DNA from: RGIG1934 sp045122895
GTDB taxonomy: Bacteria; Bacillota; Clostridia; Lachnospirales; Lachnospiraceae
Direction: 5' to 3'
NCBI GenBank assembly: GCA_045122895.1
Contig: JBGVIE010000008.1
Span: 17,048-81,047 of the forward strand
DNA: 64,000 bases
Shown here: positions 17,416 through 26,135 of the stretch, piece by piece
Layout: the number at the start of each line of letters is the position of its first letter
Numbering within the stretch: position 1 is the first letter of the stretch
The notes under the pieces: generated by a model
Databases searched by the model: none
The model's input: only the letters and a program-made list of their open reading frames with translations
What the model was told of the DNA's origin: nothing
Translations under genes and position numbers: made by a program

Positions 17416-17850
17416 ATGACAAACTATAATAAATATGTAGAAAGTATCACACCTACAAACAGCACTATCGCAAATGTTCTTAAAGCTTACCTGGTCGGTG
17501 GCCTTATATGTATTATCGGACAATTTTTAGGAAATATGTATAAAATGGCTGGCTTTAACGAAGAGCACGAAGCTATTCTTGTATCAGTTACACTAATAGC
17601 ATTAAGTGTTCTTTTAACTGGTCTTGGTATATACCAAAAACTGGCTGACTTTGCCGGTGCCGGGACAATTGTTCCTATTACCGGTTTTGCCAATTCCGTA
17701 GCTTCCCCTGCAATCGAATATAAAACTGAAGGTATGGTAGAAGGCATTGGTTGCAAAATATTCACAATTGCAGGTCCTGTTATTCTTTACGGAATATTCA
17801 GCAGCTTCATAGTAGCTATCATATATTTGATTATCACTTACTTCTTTTAG
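17416..17850 (+). CDS. spoVAC: Stage V sporulation protein AC
   Basis: This integral membrane protein of 144 residues is the SpoVAC subunit, described in Bacillus as a mechanosensitive dipicolinate channel. Marks are VLKAYLVGGLICIIGQFLG, TGLGIYQKLADFAGAG and VPITGFANSVASPAIEYKTEG, with four to five membrane segments. It starts at the ATG behind AGGAGG; the much longer open frame upstream runs antisense to the aminopeptidase and is not coding. A 149-bp repeat follows before spoVAB. Confidence 0.94.
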   Translation: MTNYNKYVESITPTNSTIANVLKAYLVGGLICIIGQFLGNMYKMAGFNEEHEAILVSVTLIALSVLLTGLGIYQKLADFAGAGTIVPITGFANSVASPAIEYKTEGMVEGIGCKIFTIAGPVILYGIFSSFIVAIIYLIITYFF

Positions 17851-17871
17851 CGTCTGAGAAATGTGAGAATA

Positions 17872-18020
17872 GTATGAAAAATCGCGCCGATGCGCCGATT
17901 TTTCATACGGCTAATTGAGACGGAGCCTCATTTAGCCCTGATCGCAGAAGTGAAATCGCCTTCGCGATTTTCTCTTCGCGGTGTCTCCGCAATAATTTGC
18001 TCCGACATGAGGATTAGTAT
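17872..18020 (+). repeat. 149-bp structured intergenic repeat, family 1, copy 2
   Basis: This is the inverted partner of 6479-6627, aligning without gaps over 149 bases with only scattered differences. Stem 1 shows a compensatory change (A-T in copy 1, G-C here, third base after AAAAAT). The three hairpins are GTATGAAAAATCG/CGATTTTTCATAC, GGCTAATTGAG/CTCATTTAGCC and the GAAATCGC-CTTC-GCGATTT stem. Its final bases, ATGAGGATTAGTAT, supply the ribosome site and the first two bases of the spoVAB start codon. It begins 21 bases past the spoVAC stop. Confidence 0.85.
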
Positions 18021-18432
18021 GATTTCAAATTTAATTTGTATTATTTTCGGACTAAGTTCAGGACTTATCGCTGCAGGTGGTGTTTTTGCGCTTCTTACTG
18101 TTATTGGTGTAATAACACGAATGACTGCAAAAACAAAAACAACCACCTGGATTACAACGTACGAATGGACAATAATTATAGGAGGTGCACTTGGAAATAT
18201 TGCAACAATTTACAGAATTCCACTTCCTTTAGGGTATCTGGGCGCCGGAATGTTTGGTTTTTTCAGTGGAATCTTCACAGGCTGTCTTGCAATAGCTTTG
18301 TCTGAGTCACTTGATTGCACTGTTATTTTCTCAAGGCGTGTTAAACTAAAGCTTGGATTTCCTTTTATTATTTTAGCTGTGGCTCTTGGCAAGGTGACTG
18401 GATCTCTTTTGTACTATTACCTGGGATTGTAA
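18019..18432 (+). CDS. spoVAB: Stage V sporulation protein AB
   Basis: This 137-residue membrane protein has about four helices. Order, size and the block YEWTIIIGGALGN plus GYLGAGMFGFFSGIFTGCLAIALSE (split across helices) match SpoVAB. I chose the ATG at 18019 with GAGG six bases upstream. A frame open back to 17890 would read through the repeat and give a basic N-terminus foreign to the family. The ribosome site lies within the repeat, so expression of this gene depends on the inserted element. Confidence 0.82.
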   Translation: MISNLICIIFGLSSGLIAAGGVFALLTVIGVITRMTAKTKTTTWITTYEWTIIIGGALGNIATIYRIPLPLGYLGAGMFGFFSGIFTGCLAIALSESLDCTVIFSRRVKLKLGFPFIILAVALGKVTGSLLYYYLGL

Positions 18433-18455
18433 ATAAAAAGAAAGGCGGATACTAA

Positions 18456-19076
18456 ATGAATGACGATGTTTATATAAAATTAAATCAGAATTCCTTCGTA
18501 AGTAAGAATGATATTTTCATAAAAGACATTGCTGATGTTTTTACTTCAAATTCCTCACTTAAAAACAAAATATGTGCTTTAAAGATTTACTCCTTAAAAT
18601 CTTCAAAAGATATACATGTTGTATCTATTTTGGATGTAATTGAATGCATTTTGTCCTCATATCCAAACGTGACAGTAAACAGCATTGGCGAAATGGATTG
18701 TGTAATAAGACAAAAATCAAAGATAAACAAATACACAAAAATAATAGAATATACAAAAGTTGCTGCTCTATGTGTTATTATATTCTTTGGTGCTGCCTTT
18801 GCAATTATGACTTTTAATACTGACGTAAATACAAGAGACTTATTCGGAAAGCTTTATTATCAGTTCACCGGAAAACAGTCAAATGGTTTTACAATAATCG
18901 AAATAAGTTATTCAATTGGACTGGCTGTAGGTATCCTTGTATTTTATAACCACTTCAGTAATAAAAAAGCTTCAAAAGACCCTACTCCTCTTCAGGTGGA
19001 GATGATTAAATATGACAAAGATATTGCTAATGCATTAAAAGACAAAAAAAATCCCCCTTTACCGAACAATCGATAA
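18456..19076 (+). CDS. spoVAA: Stage V sporulation protein AA
   Basis: This 206-residue protein has a cytosolic N-terminal domain (about 1-95) that resembles the SpoVAA N-domain, two membrane helices at about 106-127 and 150-170, and the characteristic tail DPTPLQVEMIKYDKDI. In Bacillus it is the first gene of the operon; here it is last. AAAGGCGG precedes the ATG. The terminator of the converging chemoreceptor gene lies inside its last codons. Confidence 0.88.
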   Translation: MNDDVYIKLNQNSFVSKNDIFIKDIADVFTSNSSLKNKICALKIYSLKSSKDIHVVSILDVIECILSSYPNVTVNSIGEMDCVIRQKSKINKYTKIIEYTKVAALCVIIFFGAAFAIMTFNTDVNTRDLFGKLYYQFTGKQSNGFTIIEISYSIGLAVGILVFYNHFSNKKASKDPTPLQVEMIKYDKDIANALKDKKNPPLPNNR

Positions 19077-19083
19077 AAGGGGG
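19041..19083 (-). terminator. Terminator of the chemoreceptor gene
   Basis: On the minus strand CCCCCTTT (from + 19083) and AAAGGGGG form an 8-bp stem around a 15-base loop, followed by ATTTTTTTTG. It overlaps the 3' end of spoVAA. Confidence 0.8.
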
Positions 19084-19092
19084 CTACATATT

Positions 19093-21552
19093 CTATTCAA
19101 CCTTGAATATACTTACTGATTCGTCAAGCTCATCAGCATCATTCTTAAGTTTCTTAACTGCATTGCTAAGATTCTCAACAGCCATCAACTGTCTCTCAGC
19201 ACTTCTGCTAAGTTCATTTGATGCTGCTTCAGTCTCATTAGATGTAGCTGAAATGCTCTCGATAGCTTCCATTGTATCATTCTTAGCATTTTCAATACCG
19301 GCAACACTGTCACTGATATTATCAATATCCTTCGCAAGAATATTTACTTTGTTTCTGATAGTCTTAAATGCTTCAACTGTATTCTCAAGTGCTTCCTCCT
19401 GCATCTCAACAATTTCGTCTGCCTTTTCAGCAGTCTGCATTGTCTTAACCATCTTCTCCTGAATCTGTGCAATTATATCACCAATCTTTGTACCTGCTTC
19501 ACTTGACTGTTCAGCAAGCTTTCTAATCTGATCAGATACAACTGCAAATCCCTTTCCTGCCTCACCTGCTCTTGCTGCTTCAATAGATGCATTAAGTGAT
19601 AAAAGGTTGGTCTCTTCAGCAATATCGTTAATTGTAGCGATAATTCCATATATTGACTTAGATTCCTTATTAAGTTCACTGATAGCCTGTGTAATATACT
19701 TCATTATCTCAGTTGTATCCTGAACCTTTGAATTAAGATCAGAAATAATTACCATACCATTATCAATAACTTCCTGTGTAGAGGCTGTTATCTCATTAAT
19801 CTCATTAGTACTACGATGTACTGCTGTAATCTTGTCTGCAAGGTTACCCATCTGGTCTAAACAGTTCTCGGTATCCTCTGACTGATGTGTAATACCCGCA
19901 TCAATATAGGAAACAGCTTCCTTGATGCTTCTTGTTGCTTCCAGAAGTAAATCTGATGTCTCATCAACCTCAAAGGCTGATTCAGTAACATTACCACTCA
20001 CTGCCGTCATCTTAACAATCAACTTCTTCATACTATCAATCATATTAAGAATATTAAACGAAAGAATTCTAAATTCATCACGTCTCTTCATGGCAATTGT
20101 ACCTGTAAGATCTCCGTCTGATGTCTTCTTAAGCACCTTGTTAACAGTACCAAGTGATTTAGACATACCTGTCGAAATAATGGAACCTACCACTATAGCA
20201 ATAACACAACATAATAAAATAGCAATCAACGTGTAATCAAGGATAACCTTAGCACCTGCTAACATCTCATTCTGTGGAACCAGCGCACATACCATTGCTC
20301 CTGACTTTGGCTCCTTTGTGTAAGAGAAGAAATACTTCTTGCCCTTATATGTAACATACTTATGTCCTGAATCTTTTCCGCTATTAACAGCAGCCTGATA
20401 AAATGCCTTGTCAGAAAATGTCATTGTATCGCTTCCACTTATAACCTCTGCTCCTTCACCAGCTACAAAACCTTTAATACAGCTCTTGCTGATGTCCGCT
20501 TCATCAAGGATATCCTGAACAAAACTCTTCTTAACATCTACAATAATGTATCCTACAAGCTTATTCCTGTTATTAAGTAGTGGCTTAACATATGCAATTG
20601 CATATTCATTAGGATTGAAGCCTGTATCATTATCAATTGTAGGGTGTGACTTAATCCATAAATCGTTAAGGCTTCCGGCTTCAGTTACCTTCTTACCTTC
20701 TTCTGAAGCCATAAAGTTGTCATACACAGAACCTGTCTTAATGCCCTCGTCTGTACAAACGTCAGCCTTAGGTGAAATAATCATAATATGTCTGACGTAC
20801 AAATCTGCAGTAGCTTCATTGGATATCGTAAGCTTAACATCCATAAGGTCTGATTCTGTTGTATCAATTACACCTACTGATGTATAGTAGCTTTCGATAT
20901 TACCATTTACCATAAGCCTTGTACCCATAAGCTCAATAGAATCAAAACCAAGTTCTAAATACTGTTCCAATGTAGCAACACTACTGTTTGCTGCTGTCTC
21001 GTAAGAATTCGTAAGCGCCTTGCTACTCTTTGAGTAAATCTGTGTACTTGCAATGATAAATAATATAACCGGTACTAAGAAAGCCACAATAAGCTTACTC
21101 CTTATTCCACGGTACCAGGATGTTTTTCCCTTTTTAAAAGCTTCCTGCATCGCTTGCTTTCTCTTCTCTGATTCTTCCTTATCTGTGTAGCTCTTAATAA
21201 GCTTGATCACCAGTTTTACAAGCTTTACGGCACCTGTGCCAATCATTATTCCAAGCTTCTTAAGAAAGACTAGCACACCTTTTAGTCTATTACCCTTTTG
21301 ACCCGAATCCTTTGGTATCTTCACCTTCTTCTCCTTTGGAGGCTTTGGAGACTTCGGCTCCTTCACCTTCTTCTCCTTCGGAGGCTTTGGCTCCTTCACT
21401 TTCTTCTCTTTAGTATTCTTTCCAAAAAGCTTCTTCTTCTCTTTCTCACTATTCTGCCGTACTTCGTCATCAATTAATACTTTATCCGCTGTACCCGCAT
21501 CATCTAGTGTTGTAACATCGTTATTGTAATCTTTAATATCATCACGTATCAT
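19093..21552 (-). CDS. Methyl-accepting chemotaxis protein with Lys/Pro-rich N-terminal extension
   Basis: This transmembrane chemoreceptor has 819 residues. After an acidic start, residues about 35-85 form a repeated Lys/Pro tract (units like KEKKVKEPKPP). A basic amphipathic stretch follows, and the first membrane helix comes only at about 153-172 (LIVAFLVPVILFIIAS). An extracellular Cache-type sensor domain, a second helix near 440 and a HAMP region come next. The signalling domain has its hairpin tip in IYGIIATINDIAEETNLLSLNASIEAARAGE (read in pieces). The ligand is unknown. The ATG at 21552 is set by AAGGTGGTG. The long cytosolic tail before the first helix is unusual for the family. Confidence 0.92.
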   Translation of the reverse strand: MIRDDIKDYNNDVTTLDDAGTADKVLIDDEVRQNSEKEKKKLFGKNTKEKKVKEPKPPKEKKVKEPKSPKPPKEKKVKIPKDSGQKGNRLKGVLVFLKKLGIMIGTGAVKLVKLVIKLIKSYTDKEESEKRKQAMQEAFKKGKTSWYRGIRSKLIVAFLVPVILFIIASTQIYSKSSKALTNSYETAANSSVATLEQYLELGFDSIELMGTRLMVNGNIESYYTSVGVIDTTESDLMDVKLTISNEATADLYVRHIMIISPKADVCTDEGIKTGSVYDNFMASEEGKKVTEAGSLNDLWIKSHPTIDNDTGFNPNEYAIAYVKPLLNNRNKLVGYIIVDVKKSFVQDILDEADISKSCIKGFVAGEGAEVISGSDTMTFSDKAFYQAAVNSGKDSGHKYVTYKGKKYFFSYTKEPKSGAMVCALVPQNEMLAGAKVILDYTLIAILLCCVIAIVVGSIISTGMSKSLGTVNKVLKKTSDGDLTGTIAMKRRDEFRILSFNILNMIDSMKKLIVKMTAVSGNVTESAFEVDETSDLLLEATRSIKEAVSYIDAGITHQSEDTENCLDQMGNLADKITAVHRSTNEINEITASTQEVIDNGMVIISDLNSKVQDTTEIMKYITQAISELNKESKSIYGIIATINDIAEETNLLSLNASIEAARAGEAGKGFAVVSDQIRKLAEQSSEAGTKIGDIIAQIQEKMVKTMQTAEKADEIVEMQEEALENTVEAFKTIRNKVNILAKDIDNISDSVAGIENAKNDTMEAIESISATSNETEAASNELSRSAERQLMAVENLSNAVKKLKNDADELDESVSIFKVE

Positions 21553-21682
21553 CTGTTGCACCACCTTCATTTTAATAGTTCAATTATACTATATCCTCTA
21601 TAGATATTCTAGTATTATTTTGTATATTTTTCACAGTATTTTCTCGTAACTGTTAAAAACCAAGCATTTTTTTTAATATCTA

Positions 21683-21711
21683 TTGACATATGTTATCTTA
21701 TGCTTTATGAT
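21683..21711 (+). promoter_or_regulatory. Sigma-A promoter of the hemolysin III family gene
   Basis: TTGACA, 17 bases and TATGAT lie about 57 bases before the ATG. Confidence 0.7.
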
Positions 21712-21767
21712 GTAGTTATTAAAACTAGATTAGATAGTCTGGTATATTTCGAAAGGTGGTTATAAGT

Positions 21768-22478
21768 ATGGATTGTCAGTTACATCATTCTAATTTAGAT
21801 TTACATTCAGATAAAAAAAGTCTTGGAAGATTAAATAGAATTCCAATTCCTTCATATACATTAGGAGAAGAATTAATAAGCTCAATTTCACACGGTGTTG
21901 GTGCACTACTTGGTATTGTCGCATTGTCATTGTGTCTGACAAGAGCAGCAGCACATGATAACACACCTGGATTAGTCAGCAGTTCTATATTTGGTGCTTC
22001 GATAATTATTCTGTATTCAATGTCATGTATATACCATGCGCTTGTTCCTTCTACAGCTAAGAAGGTTATGAGGATTTTTGATCACTGCACTATTTTCTTA
22101 CTTATAGCAGGAACATATACACCATTTACATTAGTATCGCTAAAGGATTCAGTTGGTCCTGATCTTTTCTCTATAATATGGGGATGTGCTATTATCGGAA
22201 TCATTCTTAACATAATTGATATGGAACGTTTTAAGATTATTTCAATGATATGCTACCTTGCAATGGGTTGGGCAATTATTTTTGCATTTAAGCCACTTAT
22301 ACACTCTGTATCAAAGCCATGTATTACATTTCTTGTTATTGGTGGCATAGCATACACAATTGGAGCAGTAATTTACGGAGTAGGAAGCAAAGTAAAATAT
22401 ATGCACTCTGTATGGCATTTCTTTGTACTTGCCGGAACAATATTACATTTCTTCTCAGTTTATCTATACGTAGTTTAA
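21768..22478 (+). CDS. Hemolysin III/TrhA family (PAQR-like) membrane protein
   Basis: This 236-residue protein has a soluble N-terminus of about 30 residues and seven membrane segments. Family motifs are present: ISHGVGALLG, SMSCIYHALVPSTAKKVMRIFDHCTIFLLIAGTYTPF (read in pieces) and VWHFFVLAGTILHFFSVYLYV. The conserved His, Ser and Asp residues of the CREST superfamily are in place. Relatives affect membrane lipid homeostasis and fluidity; hemolysis is an incidental label. AAAGGTGG sets the ATG at 21768. Confidence 0.9.
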   Translation: MDCQLHHSNLDLHSDKKSLGRLNRIPIPSYTLGEELISSISHGVGALLGIVALSLCLTRAAAHDNTPGLVSSSIFGASIIILYSMSCIYHALVPSTAKKVMRIFDHCTIFLLIAGTYTPFTLVSLKDSVGPDLFSIIWGCAIIGIILNIIDMERFKIISMICYLAMGWAIIFAFKPLIHSVSKPCITFLVIGGIAYTIGAVIYGVGSKVKYMHSVWHFFVLAGTILHFFSVYLYVV

Positions 22479-22552
22479 AAAAATGAAGCTTCACGTGGGC
22501 TTTGGAGGCAAATAACTCTCTACAAGCCCACAAGTGACAGCTTCATTTTTCT
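22479..22552. terminator. Long bidirectional terminator
   Basis: AAAATGAAGCTTCACGTGGG faces a nearly perfect complement ending AGCTTCATTTTT across a 20-base loop. T-runs are present on both strands, between the TrhA-like gene and the converging transglutaminase gene. Confidence 0.75.
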
Positions 22553-22562
22553 TTATGTGTTA

Positions 22563-23972
22563 TCAATTGTATGCCAAATCTGTAATACTTACTCTGACCT
22601 TCTTACCAACATTTGTCTGGCTGAAAGCTTTTTTTACTTTAGTCAGTTCATCTGGCAGCATATATTTTTTATACAATACAATATTTTTTATGCTTGAATT
22701 TTTCAAACAGTTCTTAACGCTTTTCTCGTTCAAATATGAATCCCAAAGATGTATCTTTTTTACCTTTGATGATCTTTTAAATGCATTTTGAGAAATACCA
22801 ACAACATTATACTTTTTGTTTTTCCATTTTATGTCCTCCCATACTGTATAATCCGAAGTTCTTCCTTCCACATCATACAGATAAACTTTGTTTTTCCCTA
22901 CAATTTTGTATATCGACGACTCTTCATCATAATCCATAGCTATATACGAACCACCACATGAATATCCATACCACACCTGCATAGCTAAATGAGTCTGTCC
23001 GAATAACTCCGGTGATACTTCATAATAAGTATAAGTTGCAGGCATTCCCTTGACGTTTCTGCTGTCTCTTCTGCCGTAATACTTATTAGTGCAATCCCAA
23101 CACGCATCTATGTATTTCCATTTTCCACCGACATATACTGCATTCCATGCATGGCCGTCAGTGTATGTTTTTCCGGATTCTAAATCAGTACCTGCATAAC
23201 CGAGAATATACACGCAAGGAATTCCTTCTATTCCCAAAAATGCATTCATAAGCTGTGCATAACCACCACACACTGCACGCTTATTTTTATATACCTTGTA
23301 AATATCATTTCCGGGACCTATGTTAGGTGAGTTGTATACGCCGGAATAATCATACTGAATATTTTTACATATCCAGTCATGGATTGCCTTTACCTTCTGT
23401 TCATCGCTCTTACATCCCTTAACAATCTTCTTCACCCTGGATTTCATCGACTTAAGTGTAGAAGCCTTTATATAAGCAGGAGCCCCCTTAAAAACATTCT
23501 TATTGACTTTATTTAATGAAGATAAAAATTCTTTTTCTGATTTACCTGCTCCCGAATAAAACTTCGCAGTTCCATTTGTAATTTTAACTTTACATGAATT
23601 TTGCACCTGAAATCTGCTTTTTGAGCTTTTTTTGTACCAGGCATATATACAGGCTATGTTGTTATAATGATTCGATATATTATGTGTGACTGTAGCCCTA
23701 TGATTTTGTATTTTTACATAGTCGCTTGATCCACAATTTTCACAACCAAACCATAACTCAGAGCCATTTGGTGCATCCGGTTTGTAGACACTACAAGTCA
23801 CTTTACCCCTTGAACAGGTAATGTTCCATCTTGTTCCGTTTGGATCCTTCCTGGTAATTCTGGTAATACTGGTTCCCTTTGCTGTTTTACTTAATGCATA
23901 TGCGTCCAGTGGGTTCATCACCACAAGCACAAAACACATCAAAATAATTAATAACCTCTTCATTTGCTTCAT
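22563..23972 (-). CDS. Exported transglutaminase-like cysteine protease/crosslinker
   Basis: This 469-residue secreted protein has a signal peptide (MKQMKRLLIILMCFVLVV, cut after about DAYA). An N-terminal region of about 110 residues, with paired Cys (CENCGSS), looks like a beta domain. The transglutaminase core at about 180-330 has Cys in RAVCGGYAQ, His in DGHAWNAV and Asp in YIDACWD. After residue 360 the sequence resembles a short leucine-rich BspA-type module (VVGISQNAFKRSSKVKKIHL). No sortase motif is visible. Substrate unknown. It is translationally coupled to the EamA gene by an ATGA overlap. Confidence 0.85.
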   Translation of the reverse strand: MKQMKRLLIILMCFVLVVMNPLDAYALSKTAKGTSITRITRKDPNGTRWNITCSRGKVTCSVYKPDAPNGSELWFGCENCGSSDYVKIQNHRATVTHNISNHYNNIACIYAWYKKSSKSRFQVQNSCKVKITNGTAKFYSGAGKSEKEFLSSLNKVNKNVFKGAPAYIKASTLKSMKSRVKKIVKGCKSDEQKVKAIHDWICKNIQYDYSGVYNSPNIGPGNDIYKVYKNKRAVCGGYAQLMNAFLGIEGIPCVYILGYAGTDLESGKTYTDGHAWNAVYVGGKWKYIDACWDCTNKYYGRRDSRNVKGMPATYTYYEVSPELFGQTHLAMQVWYGYSCGGSYIAMDYDEESSIYKIVGKNKVYLYDVEGRTSDYTVWEDIKWKNKKYNVVGISQNAFKRSSKVKKIHLWDSYLNEKSVKNCLKNSSIKNIVLYKKYMLPDELTKVKKAFSQTNVGKKVRVSITDLAYN

Positions 23973-24916
23973 ATTTTTTTCTCTCCTCCAACTCTATTTG
24001 TCGTCATATTTATTATAATAATTCCGGCACTTACAAGTACCAGAGCCATAACACTTACAAACACTCCTATTTGGCTGTCTTCACTCAGCAAAATACTACT
24101 TAGTATAACTCCAAACACCGGGTTCATAAAGCCGTAAACTGCCACTTTTGACACCTGATTGTACTTTAACAATATGCTCCAGAGTGTATATGCTGCGGCC
24201 GATATAAATGCCAGATATAGAAGAACAAGAATCCCCTTAATATTGAATCCGTCAATATGTCCTCCCATCACTGCACCTGCCACAGTCATCACAAATCCAC
24301 CAAACAGAAACTGATACCCACTAAGCATAACCGTATTTTCTTCCTTTGAATAATACTTTATAATTCCTGAAGAAAAAGCGTATGCAACAGTTGATATAAG
24401 TATAAAACCTTCACCAGTGAATCTGAAAGAAAGATCAAATCCTTTTCCCCATATATTCACAAGAACAACCCCTGCAAAGCCTACAATACAACCCAACATC
24501 TTCCTCATTGTAAGCTCTTCCTGTCTAAACACATACACTGCAACCAAAATTGCAATAAACACGTTTGCACCTTCAATAATTGAAGCCTTCACACCTGTTG
24601 TATTTGCAAGTCCAATGTAAAAAAAGAAATACTGGAGTATCGTCTGAAAAAGACTAAGTACTGCTACTCTTTTTATCGTTCTCCCCCTTGGCACCACTAT
24701 ACTCCTGCTACTTATACATGCGTATGCAATAACCATAAGTCCTGCAATCATAAATCTTATACCTGCAAATAACACCTGTGTTTCTCTATCTGACGCTGAT
24801 ATATCAAAAAGCTTGTACCCTATTTTGATAAAAGGAAATGCACTTCCCCAAAGAAAACAGCTTATCATTGCACATATACAGACTACAACACTATTAGCCA
24901 AATTAATTCTCTTCAT
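23969..24916 (-). CDS. EamA/DMT family transporter
   Basis: This 315-residue membrane protein has ten predicted helices in two EamA repeats (about 10-145 and 165-305). The first opens with CFLWGSAFPFIKIGYKLF, and the second contains FISAAAYTLWSILLKYNQ and VYGFMNPVFGVILSSILL. Members export or import small metabolites; the substrate cannot be read from sequence. Its stop overlaps the transglutaminase start by four bases, so the pair is co-expressed. Confidence 0.88.
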   Translation of the reverse strand: MKRINLANSVVVCICAMISCFLWGSAFPFIKIGYKLFDISASDRETQVLFAGIRFMIAGLMVIAYACISSRSIVVPRGRTIKRVAVLSLFQTILQYFFFYIGLANTTGVKASIIEGANVFIAILVAVYVFRQEELTMRKMLGCIVGFAGVVLVNIWGKGFDLSFRFTGEGFILISTVAYAFSSGIIKYYSKEENTVMLSGYQFLFGGFVMTVAGAVMGGHIDGFNIKGILVLLYLAFISAAAYTLWSILLKYNQVSKVAVYGFMNPVFGVILSSILLSEDSQIGVFVSVMALVLVSAGIIIINMTTNRVGGEKKI

Positions 24917-24948
24917 AAAAATAAAACCTCTTTATGTAATTTGAATAT

Positions 24949-24977
24949 ATCTTATCATCAATGTAATTATTTTACAA
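24949..24977 (-). promoter_or_regulatory. Possible promoter for the EamA-transglutaminase pair
   Basis: TTGTAA, 17 bases and TAAGAT are read on the minus strand directly after the sigF stop codon. It would separate this pair from the sporulation operon. Confidence 0.4.
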
Positions 24978-24978
24978 C

Positions 24979-25701
24979 TTACCTTGCTGCTTCTTCTCTC
25001 ATTTTGAGTAAAATCTTTTTCTCCATCCTACTGACTTTTACCTGACTTATGTTAAGAATATTTGCAACCTCACTTTGTGTCATCTCCCGGAAATATCTAA
25101 GCACAATAATTTTTCTCTGCTCCTCATCAAGATTTTCTATTAACTGTTTTAGAAGCATTTTATCAAGCACATCACTAAACCCTGCTTTACTGCCCGGATT
25201 TCCTATTTTGTCAAGCAGGTACATCTCATCTCCATCACCTGTATTAACCGATTTGTAAATAGATTCGACATCCTTGTTAGCTTCCAGAGCTACAACAACT
25301 TCTTCTACCGGCATCAACAGTGCTTCTGCTATTTCACTAACCTTCGCTTCTCTTCCATATTCATTTGAAAGCCTGTCTGCCGTTTTTCTTATCTTATATC
25401 CATTTTCTTTAAGACTTCTGCTTACCTTTATCATTCCATCATCTCTAAGGAATCGCTTTATTTCACCTGTAATTAATGCAACAGCATATGTAGAAAATTG
25501 TACATCATAATCCAAATCAAACTTGTCTACTGCCTTAATCAGACCAATACAACCTATTTGAAACAAATCCTGTAAATCGTATCCTCTGTTTGTAAACCTT
25601 TTTACTGCGCACCACACAAGCCCCATATTTTCTCTTATTAACGTATCTCTTGCAGCTTTATCTCCTTCATGTGCAAGCTTAATAAGATTTGAAGTTTCCA
25701 T
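24979..25701 (-). CDS. sigF: RNA polymerase sigma-F factor
   Basis: This is the first forespore-specific sigma factor. It has 240 residues. Region 2 reads NMGLVWCAVKRF, DLFQIGCIGLIKAVDKFD and FSTYAVALITGEIKRFLRDDG. Region 3 starts at VSRSLKENGYKI. Region 4 carries the helix-turn-helix TQSEVANILNISQVKVSRMEKK. It lies third in the spoIIAA-spoIIAB-sigF operon and is held inactive by SpoIIAB until SpoIIAA is dephosphorylated. Confidence 0.97.
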   Translation of the reverse strand: METSNLIKLAHEGDKAARDTLIRENMGLVWCAVKRFTNRGYDLQDLFQIGCIGLIKAVDKFDLDYDVQFSTYAVALITGEIKRFLRDDGMIKVSRSLKENGYKIRKTADRLSNEYGREAKVSEIAEALLMPVEEVVVALEANKDVESIYKSVNTGDGDEMYLLDKIGNPGSKAGFSDVLDKMLLKQLIENLDEEQRKIIVLRYFREMTQSEVANILNISQVKVSRMEKKILLKMREEAAR

Positions 25702-25712
25702 TTTTACCCCTT

Positions 25713-26135
25713 TTACCTCGGAATCATTTTTTTCATTGTTACCTTTGTACCTTCGCCCGGTTTAGATTCCACCTTTAATTCATCCATAAAAATCTCCATA
25801 AACACAAAGCCCATTCCAGATCTTTCATCTTCCGGTCTTGTTGTGTACATTGGCTCCATTGCCTTATCTACATCCTCTATTCCAACACCTTTATCTTCTA
25901 TCTCTATAATCACCATATTTCCATCTATATCTATATCCATAGCTACAATTCCTTCCCCATTTTTGTACCCGTGAATAACTGCGTTAGTAACTGCTTCTGA
26001 AACAGCAGTCTTGATATCATTTAACTGTTCTATAGTGGGATTAAGTCTGGCAGTAATCGATGATACCACCACTCTTGCCAGACTTTCATTCTCCGATACT
26101 GCATCAAATTCAATATGAACCATTCTTTTATTCAT
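25713..26135 (-). CDS. spoIIAB: Anti-sigma-F factor and serine kinase
   Basis: This GHKL-fold kinase has 140 residues. It binds sigma-F and phosphorylates SpoIIAA. The N box reads EAVTNAVIHGY, the G1 box EDKGVGIED and the G2 box SGMGFVFME. I chose the ATG at 26135 (MNKRMVHIEFDAV), because GGAGGTGAGG lies just upstream and the N-terminus aligns with Bacillus SpoIIAB. It overlaps the spoIIAA stop by eight bases, implying coupling. Confidence 0.96.
   Translation of the reverse strand: MNKRMVHIEFDAVSENESLARVVVSSITARLNPTIEQLNDIKTAVSEAVTNAVIHGYKNGEGIVAMDIDIDGNMVIIEIEDKGVGIEDVDKAMEPMYTTRPEDERSGMGFVFMEIFMDELKVESKPGEGTKVTMKKMIPR

Noticed and set aside
17890..18018. N-terminal extension of the spoVAB frame into the repeat
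   Set aside because: The added residues are basic and foreign to SpoVAB, derive from the repeat's hairpins, and the GAGG site fits the ATG at 18019.
21300..21420. Direct repeats resembling a CRISPR array
   Set aside because: The repeats are in frame within the chemoreceptor gene and encode Lys/Pro units without unique spacers.
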